A stretch of DNA of 64,000 nucleotides. Origin: Bradyrhizobium canariense (GTDB lineage: Bacteria > Pseudomonadota > Alphaproteobacteria > Rhizobiales > Xanthobacteraceae). Under the pieces are notes generated by a model. It did not search any database and was not told where the DNA came from. It saw only the letters and a program-made list of their open reading frames with translations. The stretch covers positions 62,001 through 126,000 of the forward strand of contig NZ_VSST01000020.1 in the NCBI RefSeq assembly GCF_019402665.1, in the 5' to 3' direction. A program made the translations under genes and the position numbers. Shown piece after piece: positions 35,487 through 45,217 of the stretch; within the stretch, counting starts at the first letter, position 1, and each line of letters begins with the position of its first letter.

Positions 35487-36608
35487 ATGGCCAGCCCCGA
35501 ACTCAGTCAATTCCGCCGCATCGTCGTCAAGGTCGGCTCCGCGCTGCTGGTCGATTCCGACAAGGGCGAGGTGCGGGCGTCCTGGCTTGCCGCGCTCGCC
35601 GACGACATGGCCAAGCTGCATCGCGAGGGACGTGACGTGCTCGTCGTGTCCTCCGGCTCGATCGCGCTCGGCCGCAGCCGCCTGAAACTGCCGCGCGGCC
35701 CGCTGAAGCTGGAGGAGAGCCAGGCGGCCGCTGCCGTCGGTCAGATCGCGCTGGCGCGGATATGGTCGGAGGTGCTTGGCGCCCACGGCATCGGCGCCGG
35801 CCAGATCCTGGTGACGCTGCAGGACACCGAGGAGCGCCGCCGCTATCTCAACGCGCGCTCCACCATCGGCAAGCTCCTGGAGTGGCGCGCGATCCCCGTG
35901 ATCAACGAGAACGACACGGTCGCCACCAACGAGATCCGCTACGGCGACAACGACCGCCTCGCCGCGCGCGTCGCCACCATGGCGAGCGCGGACCTGCTGG
36001 TGCTGTTGTCCGACATCGACGGGCTCTACGACGCCCCGCCGAAGAACAACCCGAACGCCAAGCTCATTCCCGTCGTCGACAGCATCTCCTCGGAGATCGA
36101 GGCCGTTGCAGGCGACGCCGAGTCCGAGCTCTCGCGCGGCGGCATGCGCACCAAGGTCGAAGCCGCAAAAATCGCGACCACCGGCGGCACGCATATGCTG
36201 ATCGCCTCGGGCAAGATCGAGCATCCCCTTCAAGCGGTCGCCGATGGCGGCCGCTGCACCTGGTTCCTGACGCCGGCCAATCCCATTACGTCGCGAAAAC
36301 GCTGGATCGCGGGCTCGCTGGAGCCGAAGGGCACGCTGACCATCGACGCCGGCGCGGTCGCGGCGCTGCGCGCCGGCGCCAGCCTGCTGCCGGCCGGCGT
36401 GATCAAGGTCGAGGGCCAGTTCGCCCGCGGCGACGCCGTGATCGTGCGCGGCCCCGACACCAGCGAAGTCGGCCGCGGCCTGATCGCCTACGACGTCGAC
36501 GATGCCGAGCGGATCAAGGGCCGCTCCTCCCCGGATGTGATGGCGATTCTCGGGATCAGCGGGAGGTCCGAGATGATCCACCGCGATGATCTGGTGATGG
36601 GCGGGTAG
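35487..36608 (+). CDS. proB: Glutamate 5-kinase
   Basis: This 373-aa protein catalyses the first step of proline synthesis. The amino-acid kinase domain has [63 protein letters not shown] and [13 protein letters not shown]. The C-terminal PUA domain starts near residue 280 ([25 protein letters not shown]). proA follows 146 bp downstream on the same strand. Confidence 0.97.
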   Translation: MASPELSQFRRIVVKVGSALLVDSDKGEVRASWLAALADDMAKLHREGRDVLVVSSGSIALGRSRLKLPRGPLKLEESQAAAAVGQIALARIWSEVLGAHGIGAGQILVTLQDTEERRRYLNARSTIGKLLEWRAIPVINENDTVATNEIRYGDNDRLAARVATMASADLLVLLSDIDGLYDAPPKNNPNAKLIPVVDSISSEIEAVAGDAESELSRGGMRTKVEAAKIATTGGTHMLIASGKIEHPLQAVADGGRCTWFLTPANPITSRKRWIAGSLEPKGTLTIDAGAVAALRAGASLLPAGVIKVEGQFARGDAVIVRGPDTSEVGRGLIAYDVDDAERIKGRSSPDVMAILGISGRSEMIHRDDLVMGG

Positions 36609-36754
36609 CGGCCGCAGCGGTCCTTTTCCGAGGAAGTTGGTAGGCCAAAGACCTAGCCCGGTGCGGCCGGGGAGACCTGCCATACCCGTCCCGCCCTTCG
36701 CAAAAGCGGGATTTCCGTGCTAGGACACCGCCTTAGCAGAAGGTTGAACTCCCC

Positions 36755-38050
36755 ATGGCCGCCCCCCTCAAAGCCGTCGACGGCAATGCCGATCTTCAGG
36801 CGCTGATGACCGATCTCGGTACCCGTGCCCGCGCTGCCGCGCGCGTGCTCGCGCTGGCGCCGCCGGAGCAGAAGAACCGGGCGCTCGAGGCCATGGAGCG
36901 GGCGATCCGCAACAATGCAGCTACGATCCTTGCTGCCAATGCCGAGGACGTCACCGAGGCCCGCGCCTCCGGCAACGCCACCTCGTCCTTCATCGACCGC
37001 CTGACGCTGACGCCGGCGCGGGTCGAGGGCATGGCCGAGGGCATCGGCATCGTGCGCGGCATTGCCGATCCGGTCGGCATCGTCACCGAGAGTTGGCAAC
37101 GGCCGAATGGCATGACCATCGAGCGCGTGCGCGTGCCGCTCGGCGTCGTCGGCGTGATCTTTGAGAGCCGGCCAAACGTTGCGGCGGACGCCGGCGTGCT
37201 GTGCCTGAAGTCCGGCAATGCCGTGATCCTGCGCGGCGGCTCCGACAGTTTCCGCTCCTGCCGCGCGATCCACGAATGCCTGGTGCAGGGCCTGCGCGAA
37301 GCGGGCCTCCCCGAGGCCGCGATCACGCTGGTGCCGACCCGCGACCGTGCGGCGGTCGGCCAGATGCTGTCGGGGTTGAACGGCGCCGTCGACGTGATCG
37401 TGCCGCGCGGAGGCAAGAGCCTCGTCGCGCGCGTCGAGCAGGAAGCGCGCGTGCCGGTGTTCGCGCATCTCGAAGGCGTCAATCACGTCTACGTCGACGG
37501 CAGCGCCGACCTCGCCATGGCGAAATCGATCGTGCTCAACGCCAAGATGCGGCGCACCGGCGTCTGCGGCGCCGCCGAGACGCTGCTGGTTGATCGCGCT
37601 GCTGCCGGTAAAAACCTGAAGCCGCTGATCGAGATGCTGATCGAGGCCGGCTGCGAAGTGCGCGGCGACGACGCCGTGCAAAAGACCGATGCCCGCGTCA
37701 AACCCGCGAGCGCGGACGATTGGGACACTGAATATCTCGATGCGATCATCGCAGCGAAGGTGGTGGACGGCGTCGACGGCGCGATTGCGCATATCCAGAA
37801 CCACGGCTCGCACCATACCGATGCGATCGTGAGCGCCGATGAGACCGCTGCGAAGAAATTCCTGAGCGAGGTCGATTCCGCGATCGTGCTGCACAACGTC
37901 TCGACGCAGTTCGCCGACGGCGGCGAGTTCGGCTTCGGCGCCGAGATCGGCATCGCCACCGGCAGATTCCATGCCCGCGGCCCGGTTGGCGCCGAGCAGC
38001 TGACGAGCTTCAAATATCGCGTTCACGGCACCGGGCAGACGCGGCCGTAG
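36755..38050 (+). CDS. proA: Gamma-glutamyl phosphate reductase
   Basis: This 431-aa protein carries out the second step of proline synthesis, reducing glutamyl phosphate to the semialdehyde. It has [33 protein letters not shown], the catalytic cysteine in [16 protein letters not shown], and the C-terminal [30 protein letters not shown]. Length and motifs are normal. It forms an operon with proB upstream and nadD 20 bp downstream. Confidence 0.97.
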   Translation: MAAPLKAVDGNADLQALMTDLGTRARAAARVLALAPPEQKNRALEAMERAIRNNAATILAANAEDVTEARASGNATSSFIDRLTLTPARVEGMAEGIGIVRGIADPVGIVTESWQRPNGMTIERVRVPLGVVGVIFESRPNVAADAGVLCLKSGNAVILRGGSDSFRSCRAIHECLVQGLREAGLPEAAITLVPTRDRAAVGQMLSGLNGAVDVIVPRGGKSLVARVEQEARVPVFAHLEGVNHVYVDGSADLAMAKSIVLNAKMRRTGVCGAAETLLVDRAAAGKNLKPLIEMLIEAGCEVRGDDAVQKTDARVKPASADDWDTEYLDAIIAAKVVDGVDGAIAHIQNHGSHHTDAIVSADETAAKKFLSEVDSAIVLHNVSTQFADGGEFGFGAEIGIATGRFHARGPVGAEQLTSFKYRVHGTGQTRP

Positions 38051-38070
38051 ACGACGCAGGGCGCGGGGCA

Positions 38071-38715
38071 TTGAGCAACAATTTCGTCGCGCCACGTTTC
38101 TTCGCGCAGGCCATACCAAGCCACACTTCGGGCATGCGCATCGGCCTGCTCGGCGGCTCGTTCAATCCGCCGCACCAGGCCCATCGCGCGATCAGCCAGT
38201 TCGCGCTGAAACGTCTCCAGCTCGATCGCGTGTGGTGGCTGGTGACGCCAGGCAATCCGCTGAAGGAGAACGGCGCGTTGCACGAGCTCGGCGAGCGCAT
38301 GCAGGCGGCGCGCGACGTGGCCGACGACCCCAGGATCGAGGTGAGCTGTCTCGAATCCGTCATTCGCACGCGCTATACTATCGACACGATCAACACCTTG
38401 CGCCGCCGCCTCTCGGGCTTGCGCTTTGTCTGGATCATGGGCGCCGACAACCTCGCTCAATTCCATCGTTGGCAGCACTGGCGGCGCATCGCCGGTCAGG
38501 TGCCGATCGCGGTCATCGATCGCCCGCCGCAGAGCTTTCGTGCCCTCGCCTCTCCCGCCGCCCAGGCGCTCAGGCGCTACCGCTTGCCGGAGAATGAGGC
38601 GCCATTGCTTGCCGATCGGGCCGCCCCGGCCTGGGTATTCCTGACCGGTATGAAGCTGAATCTCTCGTCGACCGGCTTACGGAACCCGGACGGAAGCTGG
38701 AAAGGTACGAAGTGA
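38071..38715 (+). CDS. nadD: Nicotinate-nucleotide adenylyltransferase
   Basis: NadD makes deamido-NAD in NAD synthesis. The nucleotidyltransferase motif [20 protein letters not shown], the central [23 protein letters not shown] and the C-terminal LSSTGLRNP are present. The longest reading begins with TTG at 38071 (214 aa). The ATG at 38134 directly before the conserved domain would give 193 aa. Rhizobial NadD proteins often carry an N-terminal extension of about 20 residues, so the start is uncertain. Confidence 0.93.
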   Translation: MSNNFVAPRFFAQAIPSHTSGMRIGLLGGSFNPPHQAHRAISQFALKRLQLDRVWWLVTPGNPLKENGALHELGERMQAARDVADDPRIEVSCLESVIRTRYTIDTINTLRRRLSGLRFVWIMGADNLAQFHRWQHWRRIAGQVPIAVIDRPPQSFRALASPAAQALRRYRLPENEAPLLADRAAPAWVFLTGMKLNLSSTGLRNPDGSWKGTK

Positions 38716-38857
38716 GTCGGATTTGTGCGAACGCCATGCGGCCTTCGGCTCTCTGGCATATTGAAACCCTTAACCCCACATGATGTAGTGTAACCAGTGA
38801 GCGCCGGATTCGGCGTTCGCGATACAGTGAAAGGAATGGTCCCTGACCACATCTGTA

Positions 38858-39310
38858 TTGTCCAAGACAGCATCACCCAAGACGGCTTCACCGAAGTCTG
38901 TTTTACCCAAGGTTGCCAAGCCGACGCGTAAAACATCGACCAAAGCTGCGGCCTTGAAGGCGCAACCCGACGCCGACAAGACGCTGAGCCTGATCCTCTC
39001 CCGCCTCGACGACATGAAGGCGGAAGAGACGGTTACCATCGACCTTCGCGGCAAATCGGCCTACTCCGACTACATGATCGTCACGACCGGCCGGGTGAAC
39101 CGGCACGTCGGCGCGATCGCGGAGAACGTCGCCAAAGGCCTCAAGGAAAACGGCATCAAGAACATCCACGTCGAGGGCTTGCCCAATTGCGACTGGGTGC
39201 TGATCGATTCCGGCGATGTGATCGTGCACGTGTTCAGACCCGAGGTCCGCGAGTTCTACAGTCTCGAGAGATTGTACACGCAGGGCCCAGGGGCGGCGAA
39301 GGCGATCTGA
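38858..39310 (+). CDS. rsfS: Ribosome silencing factor
   Basis: This 150-aa member of the RsfS/Iojap family blocks subunit joining when nutrients are scarce. The conserved domain starts near residue 40: LSLILSRLDDMKAEETVTIDLRGKSAYSDYMIVTTGRVNRHVGAIAENV, then CDWVLIDSGDVIVHVFRPEVREFYSLERL. The N-terminal 35 residues are Lys/Pro/Ser/Thr-rich with repeated SPK/TASPK units. The start is a non-ATG codon (TTG at 38858), and the true start could be another near-cognate codon slightly upstream. It lies between nadD and rlmH, the usual order. Confidence 0.92.
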   Translation: MSKTASPKTASPKSVLPKVAKPTRKTSTKAAALKAQPDADKTLSLILSRLDDMKAEETVTIDLRGKSAYSDYMIVTTGRVNRHVGAIAENVAKGLKENGIKNIHVEGLPNCDWVLIDSGDVIVHVFRPEVREFYSLERLYTQGPGAAKAI

Positions 39311-39406
39311 GAGGCTGCTGGCCGATTTCGAATCGGCTGACGCGCATGCTAGCGTCGTGCGCGCGCATATCGCGCGCGGTCCAGAAAACGCGACCCTGAA
39401 CATATT

Positions 39407-39889
39407 ATGCGCATAGCCGTCATTGCGGTGGGCCGGCTGAAGCAGGGCCCCGAACGGGAGCTTGCCGACCGCTATTTCGAGCGGTTCGACGAGGCCGGCC
39501 GCAAGCTCGGATTCCGCGAGCTCGCCATCCACGAATTGCCCGAAAGCCGTGCGCGCGATACCGCGACGCGGATGGCCGAAGAGGCCGCGGCGATCTCGGC
39601 GCATATTCCCGAAAAATCGGTTCTGGTGGCGCTGGACGAGCGCGGCCAGAATCTGGATTCGACCGTATTCGCACGGCATCTCGGCCGCTGGCGCGACGAG
39701 GGTGCCGGTCACACTATCTTCATGATCGGAGGGGCGGACGGACTTTCGCCCGAATTGCGCCGTAAGGCCAAGCTCGCGATCGCGTTCGGCTCTGCGACCT
39801 GGCCGCATCAAATGGTCCGCGTCATGCTTCTGGAACAGCTTTATCGGGCCGCCACCATTCTGGCCGGCCACCCCTATCACCGCGCGTGA
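39407..39889 (+). CDS. rlmH: 23S rRNA pseudouridine-1915 N3-methyltransferase
   Basis: This 160-aa SPOUT methyltransferase shows MRIAVIAVGRLKQGPERELADRYFERF, VALDERGQNLDS, IFMIGGADGLSPELRRKAKLAIAFGSATWPHQMVRVMLLEQLYRA and the terminal GHPYHR. It acts on helix 69 of 23S rRNA. Standard length; it follows rsfS on the same strand. Confidence 0.97.
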   Translation: MRIAVIAVGRLKQGPERELADRYFERFDEAGRKLGFRELAIHELPESRARDTATRMAEEAAAISAHIPEKSVLVALDERGQNLDSTVFARHLGRWRDEGAGHTIFMIGGADGLSPELRRKAKLAIAFGSATWPHQMVRVMLLEQLYRAATILAGHPYHRA

Positions 39890-39910
39890 TCCGCGCCACA
39901 ACGAGCACCT

Positions 39911-41269
39911 TTGCCTAAAGCGATGCGAGCGCCTGTCCTCAACCTGCTGCTGATCGCCGGCATGACCGGCGCAAGTATTTTGGGCGCAAGCCTTGCGCAA
40001 GCTCAGACGCCTGCACCGCAGACTGCGGCCGTCGCGCCCGATGCGATCAAGCAGCGCGAGCAGGAGCTCGAAGCCGCGCGCGCCAGCAAGAAGAGCGCGG
40101 AGGAAGCGCAGGCCAAGCTCAAGGCCGAGATCACCTCGCTCGGCCAGGACCGCACCCAGCTCAATCAACAGTTGATCGACACCGCCGCCAATGTGCGCAC
40201 CGTCGAGACCAAGATCGACGAAGCCGAAGCGCGGCTGCGATCGCTGAACGGCCGCGAGCAGGCGATGCGCAGCTCGCTCGATTCGCGCCGCGCCGACATC
40301 GTCGAGGTGCTGGCGGCCTTGCAGCGCGCCGGAAGGCGGACGCCGCCGGCGCTGTTGGTAAGGCCCGAGGATGCCCTGCAATCGCTGCGCACGGCGATGC
40401 TGCTCGGTGCCGTGGTGCCGGAATTGCGCGGGCGCGCCGAGAAGATCGCAAGCGAGCTCGGCGAGCTCGTGGCCTTGCGCAAGACCATCGCGACCGAGCG
40501 CGACCAGCTTGCCTCCGACCGCGACAAGGTCCGCAACGACCAGACCCGGCTCGCAGCTCTGGTCGACGAGCGGCAGCGCCAGCAGGCGTCGCGCGAAAAG
40601 GACCTCGACGCCGAGAATGCGCGCGCCGTCGCGCTCTCACGACAGGTCGGCGATCTCCAGGGGCTGATCGCCAAGATGGAGCAGGATCTGCAAAGTGCCG
40701 CCAAGGCGGCCGAGAAGGCGGCTGAGGCCGCCAAGCAGGCCGAGGCAAAGGCCGCTGCAAACGCGGCCGCCAGCGCCAAGACCGGCCCTGGCGCTTTCAA
40801 GGATCGTTCCCGGACCACCCCTGCGATGGCCTTCGCTGCGGCCAAGGGCCTGCTGCCTCTTCCGGTTAACGGTAACAAGATCAGGGATTTCGGCGGTTCG
40901 GACGGGCTCGGCGGGGTCCAGAAGGGCATTTCGCTGGCGACCCGGCCCGGCTCCCAGGTCACGACGCCGTGTGATGGCTGGGTAGTCTATGCCGGCCCCT
41001 TCCGCAGCTATGGACAACTCTTGATCCTCAATGCCGGGGGCGGGTATCATGTGCTGATCGCCGGGATGGAGCGCATTTCGGTCAACATCGGTCAGTTTGT
41101 GCTCACGGGGGAGCCTGTCGCGACCATGGGGTCGACTTCTCAAGTCGCCTCCATTCTCGCCACGAACGCGAGTCAACCTGTGCTCTATGTCGAGTTCCGC
41201 AAAGACGGCACTCCAATCGATCCAGGCCCATGGTGGGCCGCAAATGAAGGCGAGAAGGTTCGCGGATGA
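39911..41269 (+). CDS. EnvC-like murein hydrolase activator (coiled coil plus degenerate LytM domain)
   Basis: This protein is 452 aa from the TTG at 39911; an ATG four codons on is an alternative start. A signal peptide (NLLLIAGMTGASILGASLAQA) is followed by two long coiled-coil stretches (about 40-150 and 185-285) and an Ala/Lys-rich hinge. The M23/LytM domain is about residues 325-450. It has SLATRPGSQVTTPCDGWVVYAGPF but lacks the catalytic HxH of active endopeptidases, as in EnvC, so it likely activates amidases. The stop overlaps the ctpA start by 4 bp. Confidence 0.88.
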   Translation: MPKAMRAPVLNLLLIAGMTGASILGASLAQAQTPAPQTAAVAPDAIKQREQELEAARASKKSAEEAQAKLKAEITSLGQDRTQLNQQLIDTAANVRTVETKIDEAEARLRSLNGREQAMRSSLDSRRADIVEVLAALQRAGRRTPPALLVRPEDALQSLRTAMLLGAVVPELRGRAEKIASELGELVALRKTIATERDQLASDRDKVRNDQTRLAALVDERQRQQASREKDLDAENARAVALSRQVGDLQGLIAKMEQDLQSAAKAAEKAAEAAKQAEAKAAANAAASAKTGPGAFKDRSRTTPAMAFAAAKGLLPLPVNGNKIRDFGGSDGLGGVQKGISLATRPGSQVTTPCDGWVVYAGPFRSYGQLLILNAGGGYHVLIAGMERISVNIGQFVLTGEPVATMGSTSQVASILATNASQPVLYVEFRKDGTPIDPGPWWAANEGEKVRG

Positions 41270-42621
41270 TGCGCAAGACTTCAGTTATCCTCCTCAGCGC
41301 GGCCACCGGTGCGGCGCTGACGCTGTTCGTGACGCAACCGCGCGCAGTCTTCATGGGCTCCAGCGCGCGAGCCGCCACCGCGGACACCTATCGCCAGCTC
41401 AATTTGTTCGGCGACGTCTTCGAGCGCGTGCGCTCGGACTATGTCGAGAAGCCCGACGACACCAAGCTGATCGAATCCGCGATCAGCGGCATGCTCACCG
41501 GTCTCGATCCGCATTCGAGCTACATGGACGCCAAGAGCTTCCGCGACATGCAGGTGCAGACCCGCGGTGAGTTCGGCGGCCTCGGCATCGAAGTCACGAT
41601 GGAAGACGGCCTGATCAAGGTGGTCTCGCCGATCGACGACACCCCGGCCTCGCGCGCCGGCGTCATGGCCAACGACATCATCACCAATCTCGACGACGAA
41701 GCGGTGCAGGGGCTGACCCTGAACCAGGCAGTCGAGAAGATGCGCGGCCCCGTCAACACCAAGATCAAGCTCAAGATCATCCGCAAGGGCCAGGACAATC
41801 CGATCGACGTCACGCTGGTGCGCGACAACATCCGCGTCCGTTCGGTGCGCGCCCGCATCGAGGCCGACGACATCGCCTATATCCGCATCACCACCTTCAA
41901 CGAGCAGACCACCGAAGGCCTGAAGCGCGAGGTCGCCAACCTCTCGAATCAGATCGGCGACAAGCTGAAGGGCTACGTCATCGACCTCCGCAACAACCCG
42001 GGCGGGCTGCTCGAGGAAGCGGTCACCGTCTCCGACTCCTTCCTGGAGAAGGGCGAGATCGTCTCGACCCGCGGCCGTAATGCCGAGGAGACCCAGCGCC
42101 GTACCGCGCATACGGGCGACCTCACCAAGGGCAAGCCGGTCATTGTGCTGGTCAACGGCGGCTCGGCTTCGGCGTCGGAGATCGTCGCCGGCGCGCTGCA
42201 GGACCACAAGCGCGCGACCATCGTCGGCACGCGTTCGTTCGGCAAGGGCTCGGTGCAGACCATCATTCCGCTCGGCTCCGGCAACGGCGCGCTGCGTCTG
42301 ACCACGGCGCGCTACTACACGCCGTCGGGCAAGTCGATCCAGGCCAAGGGCATCGTGCCCGACATCGAAGTGCTGCAGGACGTGCCGGACGAGCTGAAGT
42401 CGCGCACCGACACCAAGGGCGAAGCTTCGCTGCGCGGCCATCTCAAGAACGACGGCGACGAGAAGACCGGCTCGCAGTCCTACGTTCCGCCGGACGCCAA
42501 GGACGACAAGGCGCTCAAGCTCGCCGACGATTTGCTCCACGGCATCAAGAACAGCGCCTCCGCGGCGCCCACCCCGGGCGGCGACAAGGCCACGACCGAC
42601 AAGCCCAAAGCGGCGAACTAA
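41266..42621 (+). CDS. ctpA: Carboxy-terminal processing protease (S41)
   Basis: This 451-aa protein has an N-terminal signal anchor, a PDZ domain (about 95-180, FGGLGIEVTMEDGLIKVVSPIDDTPASRAGV) and the S41 protease domain. The latter has DLRNNPGGLLEEAV, the catalytic Ser in VNGGSASASEIVAGALQD and the Lys in RSFGKGSVQT. The C-terminal 60 residues are charged and probably disordered. Translational coupling to the envC-like gene suggests joint action in cell-wall processing. A strong hairpin terminator follows. Confidence 0.95.
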   Translation: MMRKTSVILLSAATGAALTLFVTQPRAVFMGSSARAATADTYRQLNLFGDVFERVRSDYVEKPDDTKLIESAISGMLTGLDPHSSYMDAKSFRDMQVQTRGEFGGLGIEVTMEDGLIKVVSPIDDTPASRAGVMANDIITNLDDEAVQGLTLNQAVEKMRGPVNTKIKLKIIRKGQDNPIDVTLVRDNIRVRSVRARIEADDIAYIRITTFNEQTTEGLKREVANLSNQIGDKLKGYVIDLRNNPGGLLEEAVTVSDSFLEKGEIVSTRGRNAEETQRRTAHTGDLTKGKPVIVLVNGGSASASEIVAGALQDHKRATIVGTRSFGKGSVQTIIPLGSGNGALRLTTARYYTPSGKSIQAKGIVPDIEVLQDVPDELKSRTDTKGEASLRGHLKNDGDEKTGSQSYVPPDAKDDKALKLADDLLHGIKNSASAAPTPGGDKATTDKPKAAN

Positions 42622-42643
42622 GTCGGCGCATCGCGATCTGACG

Positions 42644-42674
42644 AAAAGGGCGGCTCCCGGAGCCGCCCTTTTTG
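42644..42674 (+). terminator. Rho-independent terminator after ctpA
   Basis: AAAGGGCGGCTCC pairs with GGAGCCGCCCTTT around a single-base loop extension, followed directly by TTTTT. It lies about 25 bp after the ctpA stop and ends the envC-ctpA unit. Confidence 0.9.
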
Positions 42675-42764
42675 CTTGGAACTCCTGATATCCCCGGCCT
42701 ATCCCGGCCTGCCGCCGCTTGACCTCGGCGTGGTATCGTCGTCTCGAGTGATTCGGGATCGCGC

Positions 42765-43997
42765 ATGACTGAAACGGCCGATGATCTGAGCGCCCCGCTC
42801 GGACGGGACAAGCCGCGCCGGAAACGCCGGCTGCGGCTGCCGTTCACCGCCATGCAGCTGCTCGCAGTCCTGCTCGGCCTGTTCCTGGTCACCTTTGCCG
42901 GCTTCGCCATCTTCAACAAGGATCCGCTCGGCGGCGAGCCGATGACGCGGCTCGCGATCCGCGAGCCCAGTGCCGCAGACAAGACCGGCGACGACAAGCC
43001 GGCCGCCGCCAGCCACGGCCAGGACAGCAAGCAGGAAAGCAAGCAAGAGACCAGGGACGCACCGAAGCAGGCGGGCGAGCAGAAGACCGTCACCATGATC
43101 GACGGTTCCACCGGCACCCGCCACGACGTGGTGATCGGCGGCGATGCCGCCGGCAAAAGCGAGGCGGCCTCGGCCTCCGCACCGCCGCCCGTCATGGCCG
43201 GGATCGACCCAAAACTCCTTGAGAAATCGCGCTACGGCATGATCCCGGCGATGTCCGGGGATCTGAAGCCGTTCAACGTCTATGCGGCGGATGCCGATCG
43301 CTCCAAGGCCGCCAAGATGCCGGTGGTCGCGATCCTGATCGGCGGCCTCGGCGTCGGCGCCGCCAAGACCACCGATGCCATCATGCGGCTGCCACCGGCG
43401 GTGACGCTGGCCTTCACGCCTTATGGGTCCGATCCAGGAAAACTCGCCGAGCGCGCCCGCGCCCAGCGCCACGAGATCTTCCTCCAGATTCCGATGGAGC
43501 CCTACGACTTCCCAGACAACGATCCGGGACCGCAGACGCTGCTGACTTCGCTGAGCGCCGACCAGAACATGGACCGCCTGTACTGGCATCTGAGCCGGAT
43601 GCAGGGCTATGCCGGCCTCACCAATTTCATGGGCGCCCGCTTCATCGCAACGGAGCCGGCGATGCAGCCGATCATTCGCGAGGCGGCCAGGCGCGGCCTC
43701 GGCTTCTTCGACGACGGCTCATCGCCCCGCAGCATCGCACCGCAGGCCGCCGGCAGCCTGGCGATGCCGTTCGGCAAGGGCGATATCGCGATCGACGCAG
43801 TGCCGACCCCGGCCGAGATCGACCGCGCCCTGACCAAGCTCGAAGCGGCGGCGCGCGAGCGCGGCGTGGCCGTAGGCACCGCCTCCGCCCTCCCGGTCTC
43901 GATCGAGCGCATTGGCGTCTGGACCAAGACATTGGGCGACCGAGGTATCCTTTTGGTGCCATTGACAACCGCGATGCTGAAATCAAAATCCAGCTAA
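42765..43997 (+). CDS. Divergent polysaccharide deacetylase family protein (YibQ-like)
   Basis: This 410-aa protein has a cytoplasmic basic N-terminus (KPRRKRRLRLPF) and one transmembrane helix (MQLLAVLLGLFLVTFAGFAIF). A low-complexity linker rich in Lys, Gln, Ser and Glu runs to about residue 140. The NodB-like domain then has MPVVAILIGGLGVGAAKTTDAIMRLPPAVTLAFTPYG, EIFLQIPMEPYDFPDNDPGPQTLLT, YAGLTNFMGARF and GLGFFDDGSS. Such proteins are found beside EnvC-CtpA genes and are probably periplasmic factors in envelope maintenance. Activity is unproven because the family lacks some deacetylase metal ligands. Confidence 0.88.
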   Translation: MTETADDLSAPLGRDKPRRKRRLRLPFTAMQLLAVLLGLFLVTFAGFAIFNKDPLGGEPMTRLAIREPSAADKTGDDKPAAASHGQDSKQESKQETRDAPKQAGEQKTVTMIDGSTGTRHDVVIGGDAAGKSEAASASAPPPVMAGIDPKLLEKSRYGMIPAMSGDLKPFNVYAADADRSKAAKMPVVAILIGGLGVGAAKTTDAIMRLPPAVTLAFTPYGSDPGKLAERARAQRHEIFLQIPMEPYDFPDNDPGPQTLLTSLSADQNMDRLYWHLSRMQGYAGLTNFMGARFIATEPAMQPIIREAARRGLGFFDDGSSPRSIAPQAAGSLAMPFGKGDIAIDAVPTPAEIDRALTKLEAAARERGVAVGTASALPVSIERIGVWTKTLGDRGILLVPLTTAMLKSKSS

Positions 43998-44072
43998 ATC
44001 AACGGATTGGTACGGCACAGGCCCGCGGGGCCTGCTTCAGCCTTACCGACGGCATGCGAGAGGTCTGGCGGA

Positions 44073-44576
44073 ATGGCGCGTTACGAGGATCTGCCCTACC
44101 GGACCTGCGTCGGCGTGATGTTGCTCAACAAGGACGGACTGGTGTTCATCGGCCGCCGCGCCGGTGGCATCGAGCATGTCGACGACACCCATGTCTGGCA
44201 GATGCCGCAGGGCGGCGTCGATCCCGGCGAGGATAATTGGGAGGCCGCCAAGCGCGAGCTCTATGAGGAGACCAGCGTGCGCTCGGTCGAGCGGCTCGGC
44301 GAGGTTCCGGACTGGCTCACTTACGACATTCCGCGCACGGTTGCCGGGCGCGCCTGGAAGGGCCGCTACCGCGGCCAGCGCCAGAAATGGTTCGCGGTCC
44401 GCTTCACCGGCAAGGACAGCGAGATCAACGTCGAAAAGCCCGGCGGCGGCCACAAGGCCGAGTTCGTGAGCTGGCGCTGGGAACCGATGAAGAACCTGAC
44501 CGGGCTGATCATCCCGTTCAAGCGTCCAGTCTACGAGCGGGTGGTGAAGGAATTTTCCGCGCTGGCGCGGGATTAG
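44073..44576 (+). CDS. rppH: RNA pyrophosphohydrolase (Nudix), copy 1
   Basis: This 167-aa Nudix hydrolase removes pyrophosphate from 5'-triphosphorylated RNA. It begins [22 protein letters not shown], chosen because GAGAGG precedes it. The Nudix box [21 protein letters not shown] and the RppH-specific [12 protein letters not shown] are present, with [11 protein letters not shown] at the end. The second gene of the same family follows 63 bp later. Confidence 0.93.
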   Translation: MARYEDLPYRTCVGVMLLNKDGLVFIGRRAGGIEHVDDTHVWQMPQGGVDPGEDNWEAAKRELYEETSVRSVERLGEVPDWLTYDIPRTVAGRAWKGRYRGQRQKWFAVRFTGKDSEINVEKPGGGHKAEFVSWRWEPMKNLTGLIIPFKRPVYERVVKEFSALARD

Positions 44577-44639
44577 TTCAAGTCGCCATTCCAGCTTGAT
44601 GCTAATGCATCGCCTGGAATGACGACGAGAGATCCACGC

Positions 44640-45140
44640 GTGACCCATGAAAAGCCTTACCGTCCCAATGTCGGAATCGCGCTGTTCAACGCCGATGGCC
44701 GCGTGCTGATCGGGCACCGCTTCAAGGGCGACGGACCCGAGATCATCCTGCCGGGCCTCGACTGGCAGATGCCGCAGGGCGGCGTCGACGAGGGCGAGGA
44801 TTTGCGCGATGCCGCGCTGCGCGAGCTCTGGGAAGAGACCAGCGTCAAGAGCGCAACCTATCTCGGCGAGACCGACTGGCTGACTTACGAATTTCCGCCC
44901 TATGACGGGCCGCAGACGCATCGGCTGGCGAAATTCCGCGGTCAGCGCCAGAAATGGTTCGCGCTGCGCTTCACCGGCAAGGATGACGAGATCGATCCGC
45001 TGACGCCGCGCAACGGGCAGCCCGCCGAGTTCGACGCCTGGCGCTGGGAGCGGCTCGACCGCGTCCCCGATGTCGTGGTGCCGTTCCGCCGCCACGTCTA
45101 CAGCGCAGTGGCGCAGCAGTTTGCGCCCTTCGCCAACTAA
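44640..45140 (+). CDS. RNA pyrophosphohydrolase-like Nudix protein, copy 2
   Basis: This 166-aa protein starts at the GTG at 44640 (GAGAGA upstream); an ATG at 44619 is in frame but has no ribosome-binding site. It contains YRPNVGIALFNADGRVLIGHRFKGDGPEIILPGLDWQMPQGG, a Nudix box ending RELWEET, and [13 protein letters not shown]. It is clearly paralogous to the gene before it but has an insertion (GDGPEIILPG) before the QMPQGG motif. It may share or have lost RppH activity. The C-terminus VVPFRRHVYSAVAQQFAPFAN is as in RppH. Confidence 0.88.
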   Translation: MTHEKPYRPNVGIALFNADGRVLIGHRFKGDGPEIILPGLDWQMPQGGVDEGEDLRDAALRELWEETSVKSATYLGETDWLTYEFPPYDGPQTHRLAKFRGQRQKWFALRFTGKDDEIDPLTPRNGQPAEFDAWRWERLDRVPDVVVPFRRHVYSAVAQQFAPFAN

Positions 45141-45217
45141 AAACGCGAAAACAACCCCATGCACAGTAGAACGGGGTTGAAATCATTAGAGAACTTTCGC
45201 CGGAAATTTGCGCGAGC

